From positions 18,265,272-18,329,271 of the forward strand of contig OY755042.1 in the NCBI GenBank assembly GCA_963576565.1: 64,000 bases of DNA. The letters are read 5' to 3'. The notes under the pieces were generated by a model. It did not search any database. It was not told the DNA's origin and was given only the letters and a program-made list of their open reading frames with translations. Position 1 is the first letter of the stretch, and each line of letters begins with the position of its first letter. Below are positions 1 through 12,800 of the stretch, piece after piece. This stretch comes from Aspidapion aeneum (Eukaryota; Arthropoda; Insecta; Coleoptera; Brentidae). Made by a program: the position numbers and the translations under genes.

Positions 1-972
1 TTGGATTCCTGATGGAATTGTTATAATGACGGAGCAAAAGATTCAGGCGACGAGAAATGTAATGACCCGGACCATCTTTGTTCCGCATAACTAAATGCGG
101 CATCCGAGTTCTGCTAATAATTCAAGAAGTCCAGAAGAAATCTAAGAAACAACTCACCAACCAACGTTACTTGTGAATGAAAATATAGAAAATTCAACTT
201 TTTTCCAACAATCCGAAAATTAAACTTTTCAATTGGGAATCAGTAGTAGTAGTAGTAGTAGGCCGCTAACTCTCTTCAACGTGAGTGACCATTTATATTC
301 TTCCTCATAGGATAATGTACTAGGAGACCAGCGAAGAAGTGTATAATCCTCTGGTGGTGAGTGAGCCAAAATCGCTTTTTTGAAATATCTTCAAACTTAT
401 ATGTAGCTGCCAATGATAACTTGCCTGAATATGATAAACTTCTAGATTACACGCGGTCGCTAACGACCCTCATCAAAAATGAAAAACAAAAAGAGCAAAA
501 CTCAAAAAACAACATTTTTTTCTTATTTCTGACATACTATTAACTGAAATATATGTTTAATTAAAAAAAACAAAAGGTTCTGGGTCTTTATGGGTTAAAT
601 TCATAGGTTTCTTAATATTTTTTTATCGGTATCCTTAACAACCCAACTTTCAAGCGCACATATGAAGACTGTCATGGTTTTAATGCCTTATCTGCATGAC
701 AACGTTCTCGCAAATCGTTCCCAGTCACAAATTTTCGCAATGTGGTGTGCCACTATTTAAAAGATGCGTTGTTGACATCGAAAAAAAAAATATTAAGGTA
801 ATTCTTAGGTTTTTCGGAGAGTGCGGAAAGTATTATTTCTACGAGCGTGCGGAAAAGTATCCTTCCGCACGATTTTTCGTTTGGAGAGATGTACTTTTCT
901 GCACGATTTTTTTCCGCACGTCCAAAATGCGAGAATCTTCCTGTTCACAATCGTTTCCAAATGAAAACCCGT
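1..972. other. Intergenic, no gene seen
   Basis: Apart from the AGT microsatellite, only short frames without domains; 820-930 has mirrored GTGCGGAAAAGTA/TTCCGCACG words. Confidence 0.6.
242..261. repeat. (AGT)n microsatellite
   Basis: Six to seven AGT units. Nothing else recognisable lies in 1-970; the GTG-initiated open frame at 361-543 has no domain and looks like chance. Confidence 0.8.
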
Positions 973-2134
973 TGTAACAAAACGGGATTTGAATATAAAT
1001 ATAAATTAAATATTGTTTTTGACATCAACAAGCATTAATTATATGTAAGACTATGTTAAGAATAAGTAAAATTTATGGCAACTCCGGCGACTTGTTTTTA
1101 GGCATATTTTCAGGTCCGCTGTATTTTAATAAAAGTTGTAGTCGGCTAATATGTCCTTTGAGCCACTAACAACAAAATAATTTATATTCTGTAACTGGAA
1201 ATAAATTTGCTAAATTATTTTCAATTTTTAAAAAACACACTGTGTAATTTTACTTTCTAACGGGTCTTTAAGTCTGGCTTGCGTTGGTATTTTGTCTCTT
1301 AGTGAAGCGTTTAAAGCGCAGTCTATCTCTTTCTCGCCAAGGCGACAGGGAGTACAATTCTAGCCAATTAACGCCAAAGTATTTGTGCTTTCAAGCGCAG
1401 GGTGGCTTAACTGAGACAAGAAACTTATGAAAGTCGTTAGGGAAATCATTCTTTAGTTGGGCTTGGCTTGGTTCGCTTCTTAAATTTTGAATTAAAGGGG
1501 GGTTTTTTCTTCAACTGGGGAAATGTTAAATTTTGTAAATCACTTTAAGTTTGTATAAGCTTTATTATTCTTAATTACTTTGATCTTTTCTTTTAGTGTT
1601 TATTTTAACTTTAAAGCTTTTGATTTTATTACTATTTCCAGTGTTTTTAAATATGACTAATGTCTTTTTTCTGATTTTTAAAATCAAAATACAAACCATT
1701 CGTTGCCCTAAAATCGGCATTTTTAATCAATAATATATCCCAAACCTAAACAGTAATATTAAGTAAATTAAACAGTTGATTGAATAGTTTCACCTATTCA
1801 ATCAAAGTTTAAAATGTTGATAAATAAATATATTTACAACAAACATAGAAAAGGTTTATAAAACCTAAAAGCTAAAGAGTGTGAATGTTTGAACACAAAA
1901 GTATAATAGTACAAAAATTTGATATTTAAATAATAAATAAAGTGAAAGTGTGAAATTTCAGGAAGAAAATTGAAAAGGTATGTCTAGATTTTCCTACATT
2001 GTTTATACATTTGAGAAAAACATTTATAGCATAAACTTTCTTCAAGAACCATCAAATTCCCTTTCGAGAACAAACAAGTAGTAACATTTAATGTTTTTTA
2101 TAATTTATATAACTTGTAGCCTAAGTTGGTAGCT
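973..2134. repeat. 1.2-kb dispersed repeat, copy 1
   Basis: It starts TGTAACAAAACGGGATTTGA and ends near CCTAAGTTGGTAGCT. A second copy in the same orientation lies at 58229-59437; the two match along their length with scattered changes and small indels. No long open frame and no terminal inverted repeat. A TG start and a possible CA end would suit a solo LTR, but no target duplication is visible, so the class stays open. Confidence 0.7.
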
Positions 2135-2605
2135 CACAACATTTAAGTTCTCCAATACAAATTTCAAAATTAAAGGTTCTTACTAGTTTGATTTTTTTTT
2201 ATTCTTTGCTAAATCCATAAGAGCTATAAAAAATAATAATCTACATGTTCCTTATGCATGCATGTCACAAGACATATTTTATTTTACAGGGGTCTTGAGA
2301 AATATAATAAATTACCACCTACCATATAATCAGTTTCTGTTATTATTTTTTATATGTTATCTTCTTTAAAGTAGTATTAGCTTATTCTTTACAGCTATAA
2401 GTCTAATTTTCTATTTTCCATCCGTTTACAACATGTTTTAGTGGTTTAAGTTTGTGATTATTGTTTTTTTTGTGTTTACTTTTGTATATTATGATGTATC
2501 CTACATTGATAAAAAATATGCTGATAATTTATGAATTGATTGAAGTAAACTTCTTTTTTATTTAAATTTTTTAGTAACTAAATAAGTTGGAATATCATTA
2601 GACGA

Positions 2606-3292
2606 GTGGGCCAAAAAAAACCGGACAATTTTTTTAAATTATAACCTATGTTCAAAAGTTTGACTTATAGTCCAAAAGTTCGATTTTAATGGGATAAACT
2701 GCACTTGGCAGAGAATTAATCAGAGTTTTGACTACATATATCTTATTGTCTGCTGTCTCAAAATTCAAGATGGCGGACTAATTTAAATTGTACCCTTCAA
2801 ACATGCTCGTTTATCCTTCTGTTGCGAACATGGTTTAATTATTTTTTTTAAATTAGTAAAAAAGCTGCATTCTTATTACGCAGAACAAGGTACGAATCGG
2901 CAAAATCGGTTCGGCGGTTCAGTTAACAGGAAATAAACGCAGACATGATTGGCAAGGCAATCGTATAATGTGCAAAGCAATGGTTGAAACAAAAATATTT
3001 TTTTTTAGAATCACTAAACCGATTTTGCCGATTCGAAACTTGTTGTACGTGACAATTTCCACTAATTTAAAAAAATTATTAAAACGTTTTCGCAACAACA
3101 GAATAAATGAGCATCTTTGAAGGGTACATTTTAATTTCGTCCGCCATCTTGGATTCTAAAATGGCGGACAAAAAATATATTTATTAAAAACTCTGATTAA
3201 TTCTCCGCCAAGTGCAGTTTGCCCCATTAAAATCGATTGTATAGTTCAAAAGTTATCATGAAAAAGAAATGGTCCGGTTTTTTTTGGCCCAC
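2606..3292. mobile_element. Fold-back element, GTGGGCCAAAAAAAACCGGAC family, copy 1
   Basis: The two ends are long imperfect inverted repeats. The left begins GTGGGCCAAAAAAAACCGGA and the right ends with its complement at 3267-3292. Inner landmarks also mirror each other (AAGATGGCGGAC against CCGCCATCTTGG; AACTCTGATTAATTCT). No coding capacity: a non-autonomous palindromic element just upstream of gene A. Confidence 0.75.
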
Positions 3293-3514
3293 CCGGTAAT
3301 TAAAGCGCCTATTATTAGTATCTTGACAGTAAAGGGTTAAAGAAAAACACGGGTCGAATTGAGGTTTGTACAGTGTTTTGATTTTTTTATAGTATCTCTA
3401 CCACACAACATTTATATCTCAATGTTTTACTCTTAAAACCAAATCTTAAAACAAACACGCCATTTTTTCAGGGTTGGTTAACATTTAATGTGAAATATAA
3501 GTGGCTTCTATTAG

Positions 3515-3522
3515 TATATAAT
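3515..3522 (+). promoter_or_regulatory. Possible TATA element upstream of Osiris gene A
   Basis: TATATAAT lies about 94 bases before the exon 1 ATG; a start site near 3545 would leave a 5' UTR of about 70 bases. In such AT-rich DNA the match is weak evidence, and an unseen upstream non-coding exon is possible. Confidence 0.25.
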
Positions 3523-3615
3523 TTTCATTTAGCATTTTTCTTTACACGGTGCGGAATTTCTCTTAAAGTCACTGCTTGAAACCAAAAAAGCAAACGATCT
3601 AAATCAAAATTTATA

Positions 3616-3889
3616 ATGAAAAAGCGATTTATAATATTGGCCATAACTAGTGCGTTGACGTATAGTGTTCAAAGTAGTTTTTTAAGTGAACTTACGTCAA
3701 GTAATGGACTAGACATTGGAAATGGTTTTAACTTAAAACTTGGACATTCAAAAAAAATTGAGCCTTTTATGGATAGACTGTTTTTAGATTTAAGCTATGG
3801 AATTGTAGGTGTTAGTGCCAAAAAAGCCAAAGACAATGAAAATGTGTGGCTGGATTTTTACATTAAGGATAAAAATAGTGTTGTCGAAG
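3616..3889 (+). CDS. Osiris gene A, coding exon 1 (signal peptide)
   Basis: The ATG opens a basic-hydrophobic signal sequence (MKKRFIILAITSALTYSVQ). The exon then reads 91 codons plus one base and ends GAAG|GTAGGT, a good donor. Reading through the donor would give a short unrelated tail and a stop at 3976. The segment FMDRLFLDLSYG sits where Osiris proteins have the helical region before the Gly/Lys linker. No upstream ATG in this frame is evident close by. Confidence 0.8.
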
Positions 3890-6800
3890 GTAGGTTAGCT
3901 AGTATTTTTTTGCACACTACCTTAAACTTACTCATTATTACACGTAGAAAAGAAAAAAATATTTATTGGTCACCATAAACACTAGAAACGGTCAAATTAC
4001 TCTAAATAATTTTACATTAGGGAAATCATAACAAAAACATTTCATGTAAAAAAAAGACAACTGCGCGAAAGTTCTATTCCGTAAAAAGAATTGAGATAAG
4101 AGTAAAGCCAAGTTCTCTAATACAAATTTCAAAATGAATGGTTCTTACTAGTTTGGAAATGTTTTTTTAAACTTTGCTATTTCAGCCAAACTTCTTTATG
4201 TTCAATTTAGTACTATGCATAAGAGTCATTTGCATTTGAAATATTGTTCAAAAATCAAAATATTTTCCTATGGTTTTATCAAAGTTCCTATCAACCTTCT
4301 AAAGCGCAGCTCTCTAGTGTTCCTGGAAGTAGGCAATGTTAGTTTTACATAACTTTACATTTATAGGGAAGGAAAGAAATTTATAATGTTGATGTTTTTA
4401 AATTTTTTCCTATACTTTTATCATAGTTCTTATCAGTCTTCCAAAGCTCAGCTCTCTAGCGTTTCTGGAACTGGAGAATGTTACTTTTACATAACTTAAC
4501 ATTTATATGGAAGGGAAGTTAATTAAACTTCTGGGTTTTTTAATTTTCTTTTATAGTTTTATCATAGTTCCTATTGGACTTCCAAAGCTCAGCTCCCTAG
4601 CGTTTCTGGAAGTGGGCAATGTTACTTTTACATAACTTTACATGTATCGGGGAGAGGTGAATTAGAATTTTGGAGTTTCGCAATTTTTTCCAAGTGTTTG
4701 GTTACAATTTCTATCAGTGTGCCAAATTTCAGTGAGTGAGTGGCAATTTCGACGTTTTTTGAAATTTCGTAACTATTTTATATCTAATACCTTTAGTTCA
4801 ATTTTGTCTAATGTTAAATGTTTTGTCTTAATAGAAAATTTTAGAAAATTATTTCCTTGTACACCTACAAATTTCACAAAAGCGCGAAAGGACACATACA
4901 GGTATGCTCATATCTAGGTGTCCTTTATTCCTAGATTTAATTATTACTTAGTTTATAATAAGCTAGCTTGTAATGTATATATTATAGGTGTTTCTAAATA
5001 AATAAATAAAATAAATAAATTTTACTACTTTATGGAAGTCCATAAAACTTGCAGGCGTTGTTAACTCTATAAAGATTTACGACTGTGCAAAGTTTCTCTC
5101 TCTCATTCCGAAGTAGAGTTTTAGATAAGTCAAATATGGGCTGAAATGTTTCAAGAAAAGATGGTACGGCAGCGCAAAGTTTGCGAGGCACTGCCGTGCC
5201 CTCAGATATGCCCATAAGATTGTAAAAAATCGCTTTTAATCAAAAGCATAACAACAAAAAAAACAAATGGATAATTAAAAATAATATACAAGATTTACCT
5301 TAAAAAAAATATTGCAAAAAAAATTGTGACCTAAAGGTACCTTTCCTATTATTACGCGCTAGACACGTGCTGCCTAAAATCTTAACAAACTTACAATATC
5401 ATTATTGTTTATGCAGGTTTTGAAAAAAAATATTTCATAAATGCTGTATGGGCCAAATCGTCGTTGATCTTACAAACTGACGTATCTCAAAAAATGCAGC
5501 TTTGAGATGACCATAATACTGCCTTATTTGTGTCGTTCTCTCATCTCACGTCAGTTTGTGAGATCAACGACGAAATATTATATATTTTTGAAATCAGTAA
5601 AAGGAGCCCTATCGATTAAAAAATTAGACACAGGTTGTTTTATTTAAAATAATTAACAATATATCAAAAATTTTAAGGTGTTTGACATATGTAATTTCTG
5701 ACATCAAATTCTGATGCTTCTGGAAAAATCCTTCAACTTAACTAATTTAATAATTACTGTCATATCAATATTAACGGAGATCGCTGTTGAGTAAACTATA
5801 GGCAATTACCCAGTACGTGCCAAGTTTTTTGACATTTTTAAAAATTTTGTGCTTTTGTTAATAAGATGTCTTATTTTTCTGTTTTTACCTTACTAGCCCG
5901 CGTAGCACTGGTTAGAAAAGGTATTATTTTCGACGAAAAGTTTTTTTTGAGATAACGCCAAAAATATGTTATTTGGATGTATTTTGACGTATCCTAGTAA
6001 TATCGTCGTGATGTCTGTCTGAGTCTGTGTATCTGTGTGTATATTATTTCTGTCCGTAACACGATTACTCCTAAACCGCTGAATCGATTTTCTTAAAATT
6101 TTCAGGTAAAATAGTGTTCGACACTCTTGCGAGCTGATTAGATTTTGGTCAAAATACATACTAATGATAGTTTTTTGACAATTAAAAATTTTAAAAAATG
6201 CAAACTTTTTAACGGAGCATCATATCAATACACTGTTTATTAGATTACAAAAAACTGTTTTCATAGCTAATATATTATCATGGCTTCACTTGATGTGTGA
6301 AATAAATATATTAAGCGCCATCTTTGTATCGGCTAGGGAACAATCTTTTGTCAGTAAGTTTAAAGGAATGGTCCATAGCATTAATATGAGGTATCAAAAA
6401 TGAACATGCATGAACATGAAGAAACATGCGGGGACTAGATGGATGAACAGGGCGAAAGACAGAGAGGAGTAGATGATATTGAGGGGGCCTATGTTCAAAG
6501 ATGGATCGAAGAAGGATAGATAGATAGGTCAAAAATAAATATCGCACAATTAATGGAGCTATAGAAAAAAAAAATTATTTTGAAGACAGGTTTCACATTT
6601 TTTTTACAGTTTTAAATTAAGACGCTCCCCCTTACAGTGAATCCATCAAAATTAATTTTATTTCGCCTAAAACAGGGAATTAATTTTTTTCCCTAATTTT
6701 GGCAGCCGCCATCTTCGATTTTCATGCTGAAAAATCGGGGGTCCCCGAATAAGAATTTAGCTTTGGGTCATAGGTACTTATATGCCAAATATAAAAAATA

Positions 6801-9800
6801 TACCCTTTTTGCAGCTTTTTTTTACAAATTTTCTCTACTAGTATTACCATATTGAATATAAATCTGCCAAGTTCGCGCTGTCTTTTCTTGAAACATTTTA
6901 GCTCATATTTGACCTATCTAAAACTCTTCTTCGGAATGAGCTACGAATCTCAAACTTTGCACAGTCGTAGATCTTCATAGAGTTAACAACCCCTCATGAA
7001 CTTCCATAAAGTAGCAAACTTCGTTCCAGACGGGGATCATTCGTATCCTTGTGATCGACGTTGGAGATAGTGAAAACCAAACAGTTTTAGTAGTAAACTA
7101 GTTACGAAATTTCAAAAAACGTCGAAATTGCCACTCACTCACTCACTCGCTCATGTATAGATCATCAAAATTCTACTGTACTTCCAGACATACTACAAAG
7201 CTGAAATTTGGTACACTGATAGAAATTGTGACCAAACCCCAAAAACCCCCAAAATTCTAATTCACTCCCCTCCCCCATATATGTAAAGTTATGTAGAAGT
7301 AACATTGCCCACATCCACAGGCGCTGGAGAGCTGAATTTGGGCAGACTAATAGAAAATATGAAAAAATTATAGGAAATAAAAATCCCAAAATGTTACTTT
7401 ACTTCCCTCCCCTATAAATGTATAAAGTTATGTAAAAGTAACATTGCCCACTTCCGGAAACGCTAGAGAACTAGCTTTCGAAGGCCAATAGGAACTATGA
7501 TAAAACTATAAAAGAAAATTAAAAAACCCAAAATTTTAATTAACTTCCCTCCCCTATAAATGTAAAGTTATGTATAAGTAACATTCTCCACTTCCAGAAA
7601 CCCTAGAGAGCTTAGCTTAGGAAGACTGATAGTAACTATGATAAAATTATAAGAAGAAATGTATAAACACCAAAATTTGAATTTCCTTTCCTCCCTTATA
7701 AATGTAAAGTTATGTAAAATTAACATTGCCTACTTTCAGGAACACTAGAGAGCTGAGCTTTAGAAGGCTGATGGGATTTATGATAAAACCATAGGAAAAT
7801 ATAAAAAATCCTCAAAATTTTTAATAAGATACTGCAAAAGTTTTGAACAATGTTCCGCATATTTTACTACTTTAAAACTTAAATATTATCCAAATCCTTT
7901 AAAAAAGGAGTGAAATCATAACAAAAACATTTCATGTAAAAAAAAGCCAAGTGCGTGAAAGTTGTATTACGTAAAAAGAATTGAGATAAAAGTAAAGCCA
8001 AGTTCCTCAATACAAATTTCAAAATGAAAGGTTCTTACTAGTTTGGAAATGTTGTTCTAAACTTCGCTATTACAGCTGTTCAATCAAACATAAAGAATTT
8101 TGGCTGTAATAGCAAGGTTTTAAAAAATATTTCCAAACTAGTGAGAACCTTTCATTTTGAAATTTGTATTGGAGAACTTGGCTTTACTTTTATCTCAATT
8201 CTTTTTACGGAATACAACTTTCGTGCACTTGGCTTTTTTTAACATGAAATGTTTTTGTTATGATCAATATTTAGAAATTATAAAAGTCGCAGCTGATATT
8301 GGAATCCTACATTAATAACACAAATATTAAATAAAATATAACTCGGCCAACGCTAACTTGTTGCTGTCAAGTGGTGTACACTGACTTTACTATCCCCTAC
8401 TGAAGTTTGGAGGTTTAAATAGGCCTGTCATTTTTAAACCAAACAATTTTTTTTATATATTTAAATTATGCCACGATATAAATACACACGTAGGTGGTAG
8501 GCAGAGTTCTGAAGTATGGAAATTCATTTCTAAAGTAAAAAACCCCATAAAAGAAAAAGTAAACATCCAGATCATCAACCCAGAACAATGGACAGAATAC
8601 TACAAGGGACGGCTGCAGGAGACGAGACCCGAATATCTGGCAGCCTCTCCGAGGAGAGACATAGAAGTACATGGAAAGGAAGTAATCATCGAAAAAGAAA
8701 TGATAAAGAATAATATAAAAGGTTCTTACTAGTTTGGAAATGTTTTTCTAAACTTCGCTATTACAGCTGCTAAATTAAACATAGAGAAGTTTGGCTGTAA
8801 TAGCAAAGTTTTAAAAACTATTTCCAAACTAGTGAGAACCTTTCAATTTAAAATTTGTATTGGAGGAATTGGCTTTACTTTTATCTCAATTCTTTTTACG
8901 GAATACAATTTTCGTGCACTTGGCTTTTTTAACATGAAATGTTTATGTTATGGTCAATATTTAGAAATTATAAAAGTCGCAGCTGATATTGGAATCCTAC
9001 ATCAATAACACAAATATTAAATAAAATATAACTCGGCCAACGCCAACTTGTTGCTGTCAAGTTGTGTACACTGACTTTACTTTCCCCTACTAAAGTTTGG
9101 AGGTTTAAATAGGCCTGTCATTTTTAAACCAAACAATTTTTTTTATATATTTAAATTATGCCACGATATAAATACACACGTAGGTGGCAGGCAGAGTTAT
9201 GAAGGATGGAAATTCATTTCTAAAGTAAAAAACTCAATAAAAGAAAAAGTAAACATCCAGATCATCAACCCAGAACAATGGACAGAATACCACAAGGGAC
9301 GGCTGCAGGAGACGAGAACCGAATATCTGGCAGCCTCTCCGAGGAGAGACATAGAAGTACATGGAAAGGAAGTAATCATCGAAAAAGAAATGATAAAGAA
9401 TAATATTAAAAACTTAAATCCGGAAAAGCTAGCGGGTCTGGAGGAATATATGCTGAAATGCTCAAATATGGATCAGATCAGAAAAGTCTTAACCAAGTAA
9501 TTGAGAAAATGAGCGCCAGAAATATAGAGACTGATGTTACCTTTGTGGACCTACAAAAAGCATATGATACCGTTCCAGTAGAAAAATTATGGACAGTGTT
9601 GGAGCAGACTAATATCAATCAAACATACATAAATGCGATAAAAGAACTATACAAAGGGTCAAAATCTAGAATTAAAATTGGAAATCGACTTTCAAAAGAA
9701 TTCCTGGTAACAAAAGGCTTAAGACAGGGATGTTCTATCTCTCCAACTCTTTTTAAAATATATATCGCAGTATCTCTAAAAAACTGGAAACGTAAAAAGC

Positions 9801-12800
9801 ACGGCACGGGTATACAACTTAACGACCGATTTACCATATACACACTACAGTTTGCTGACGACCAAGTATTTGTAGCTAATGATAAAGAAGACATGAAGTA
9901 TATGATGAGAAAGTTAATGAAAGAATGCCAAAAAAGGGGATTAATAGTTGTTCGTGCAACTTTAATTTTAACTTCAAATTTTGCGCTAAATTCCCGTATT
10001 CGGAAAACCCACACAATTTCAATTTTGATTGGCACAAGCAAAACGCCAGCGCCATCTACGAAAATTGAATATGCGCAAAAAGGCGTAACCAAGAAGAGAT
10101 TCGTCTGTCGTATTCTATCGAGATCACCACGCAGCATGTTGATAAAATTCTATTAACCAAAAATCCAATAACATTCTTTGAAAATCAAACTAAAACATTA
10201 CACAAACAAGTGTGATTCTAGTGTGGATCGACTGCAACAACTGGGCCAGCGAGAGGAGCTCCTCTGGAAGACGGAGACAACAAAAAAGGTGAGTGCCAAT
10301 GCTCTATATTGTCTTTGTGTGGCTCGGAAAAATTAATATTTTTACATCGTCCTTTAAGGATTTTTGCACCCAGATTTTATAAAACGACCAGCGCGTTTAC
10401 AGTCCCGCGGCTCTACCAAACCTCAAATCTCAAATCATCAACAATAGTCAACGTGGACAAGACACAGTACTTATGTGTTGGAAACGAATCCAGTGCGTTA
10501 GAACTAGACAATGGACAAGTAATATATCCATGCAATGAGTATGTATACTTGGGTGTCACATTTGATAAGACAGGAACAGACTGTAAAGAACTGGAAAAAA
10601 GATAGAAGAGGCAAAAAAGGTTATTGGATGTCTTAACAGTATTTTATGGAGCAGAGAGATAAAAAAGAAAGTACAATTTAACATATATGAAAAATACAAA
10701 ACAAAAAAGGAAAGTCTCGTAATGGATGCAATAAGAAGATCAATGAGAATATCTAGAACAGATCACATAAGAAATGAGATCATAAATGAAAGAATGGGAA
10801 TCGAGGGAAGCATAACGGATGACATCACTAAAAGGCAACTGATATGGTACGGCCATGTACAACGGATGAACGACGAAAGATTATCAAAGCAGATCCCAGA
10901 ATGGCAGCCAATAGGGTGCAGAAAAAGAGGGCGTCCTAAACTAGAACGGCAACAGTCAATCCAAAGATGAATGAGTCAAAAAAATCTGACAGAAGATGAT
11001 TGTCAGAATCGAAGGAGGTGGAGAATAGGCGTCGGACAACGTAGAAAAATGTTCTAAACCGACATAATAATAGTATATAAGTTATTTCTGATCATCTGTT
11101 TTGAAGGTATAGGATTTTTAAAGTTATAGGAGTGGGGAGCAAATCTGTCACCTCTCAAATGAATAATTAACTAATTGTGATCTAAAAATGTTGTATTCCC
11201 TTTTTTGATAAAATTACAAATTGAGGAGATACAGGCTGTCAAATTAACTTCCAAAAATATATAAAAAATAATAACTTTAAGTTTTTTTCATTTTCGCTTA
11301 CTTTTTTTTTAAAAAATATCAATAATATTTTATTTCTATGTCTTCCTAAAGACTTTTTCGCGAAAAAATTTTTAAATTTTAAATAATTGCTCTTATTTTA
11401 ATACACGATGTGACCAAATTTTATATTTTTACTGCGTTTTTTTAAAAAGTTATTATCATAAAGTTTAAAAAATCGCCAACTTTGATGCCCTATGTCGCGA
11501 TAAAGAAAGAGTTTTGACCCCTGAATTATATGAACTTTTCCATCAGAAATTACCTCCTCTATCACCTGTTGGCCTATGGCCCCTAAGTTATGGGATACCC
11601 TGTATAATTTTTGTGTGAATATAATGTAATTGTTAAAACAAAGAAAGATGTTCTATTTAGCACGGTATTTAGTAAATATTAAAAACTGTTGCATTCAAGT
11701 CAAAAAATTTGTTTTACTCTTAACTGATTGATAAATAATTTGCACCTTTTAAGAAATACTACTGAGCATTTAATTATCATGCTATAAGGGTTATGGCAAA
11801 GATTGTGTGGGATAGCACTGCCCTTAGAACCATATATTACAGTATATTTTATTCACAACTTCGTTATGGGGTAGCAGTGGTCATGCATATAAAGTATTCG
11901 TCCAACAAAAAAAGATCATGCGCATTATGTATTAGTTAAAGTATAATGAAAGTTGAAGAGGCATTTTTAGACGGAACCGGTATCTGACAGTCCCGGAAGT
12001 TTATGCACAATCGAAAACATTTTTCGCAATTTGAGTCCCTTACGCCAAGTCACAATCATTACACACGAAACTGTGATCGAAAAAATTTTCTTTATCATCC
12101 TGTACATAAATTGAAATCAACAGAAAAGGGACCTGAGTATGGGGCCATTAAGTTTTATAATAAGCTTCCAGATAAAGTGAAAGAAATTGAAAGTTTTAAA
12201 GTTTTTAAAAGGACTTGTTTTGATTTAATTTGTGAAATCGAACGTAGTTTTCCTATTTTCCAATTGTCTAAGTAAGTCTCAAGGAGCTGGCATGCTCAAG
12301 GAAAAGTGTAGTACATATTTGCAACATGTTTAGTAGTCTGATATCTCAACTATCCAGCAAAATGTTTTTTAATAAGTGATTTTTATCTTAATATCTCAAT
12401 TTCAAGAAAAAGGTGCAAAAAGGTATATTTTTAGCTCACACATATACTATACTATAGTAGTGTGAGCTATGGTGATCCTAATTTTTTCGAGAAAAAAAAA
12501 GTTGCTCCGATTTCAAAAATTTTTATATATCTTTGCGTTTCAGATGATTTTGAAACTTTTTTGTTGCGCCGTCTGTCTGTCTGTCTGTCTGTCTGTCTGT
12601 ATGTCTGTCTGTCTGTCTGTCTGTCTGTATGTCTGTCTGTAACGACCAACGCGCATAACTCAAAAACCGCCTGGCCGATTTTAATGAAATTTGGTACCTA
12701 GACTGGTTCTTGGGTCGAGATGGTCCCGTTTAAAAATGAACAAAATCCACCAAACAGAAACCAAATAAAAGGGTGGGGGTTGATTTCAAAAATTAGAGTT

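Larger units (their letters stand above)
9170..11073 (+). mobile_element. RTE-like LINE remnant, copy A
   Basis: Translated pieces in order: linker (NPEQWTEYHKGRLQE), GKASGSGGIYAEMLKYG, reverse transcriptase (9458-9943), thumb region (VNVDKTQYLCVG, NEYVYLGVTFDKTG, to 10602), the C-terminal block (IRRSMRISRTDHIRNEI, QLIWYGHVQRM, RKRGRPK; 10722-10968) and a 3' tail to ATAATAATAG. Relative to copy B, the part between MLKYG and LNQVIEK is missing, so the fingers region is deleted. Frames are broken in several places, and a solo LTR interrupts it at 9949-10443. The conserved QLIWYGHVQRM tail is typical of insect endonuclease-reverse transcriptases of this group. Confidence 0.85.

Noticed and set aside
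4270..4700. Regularly spaced repeats that could suggest a CRISPR-like array
   Set aside because: Units are about 142 bases, contiguous and without unique spacers; this is a minisatellite within an element in a eukaryotic genome.
9619..10137. Long minus-strand open frame (172 codons) opposite the reverse transcriptase
   Set aside because: It is the antisense shadow of the RT frame and of the inserted LTR; no domain and no independent start context.
12462..12701. Open frames with SVCLSVCLYVC-type repeats
   Set aside because: Translation of the (GTCT)n microsatellite inside a dispersed repeat, also seen at 57532.
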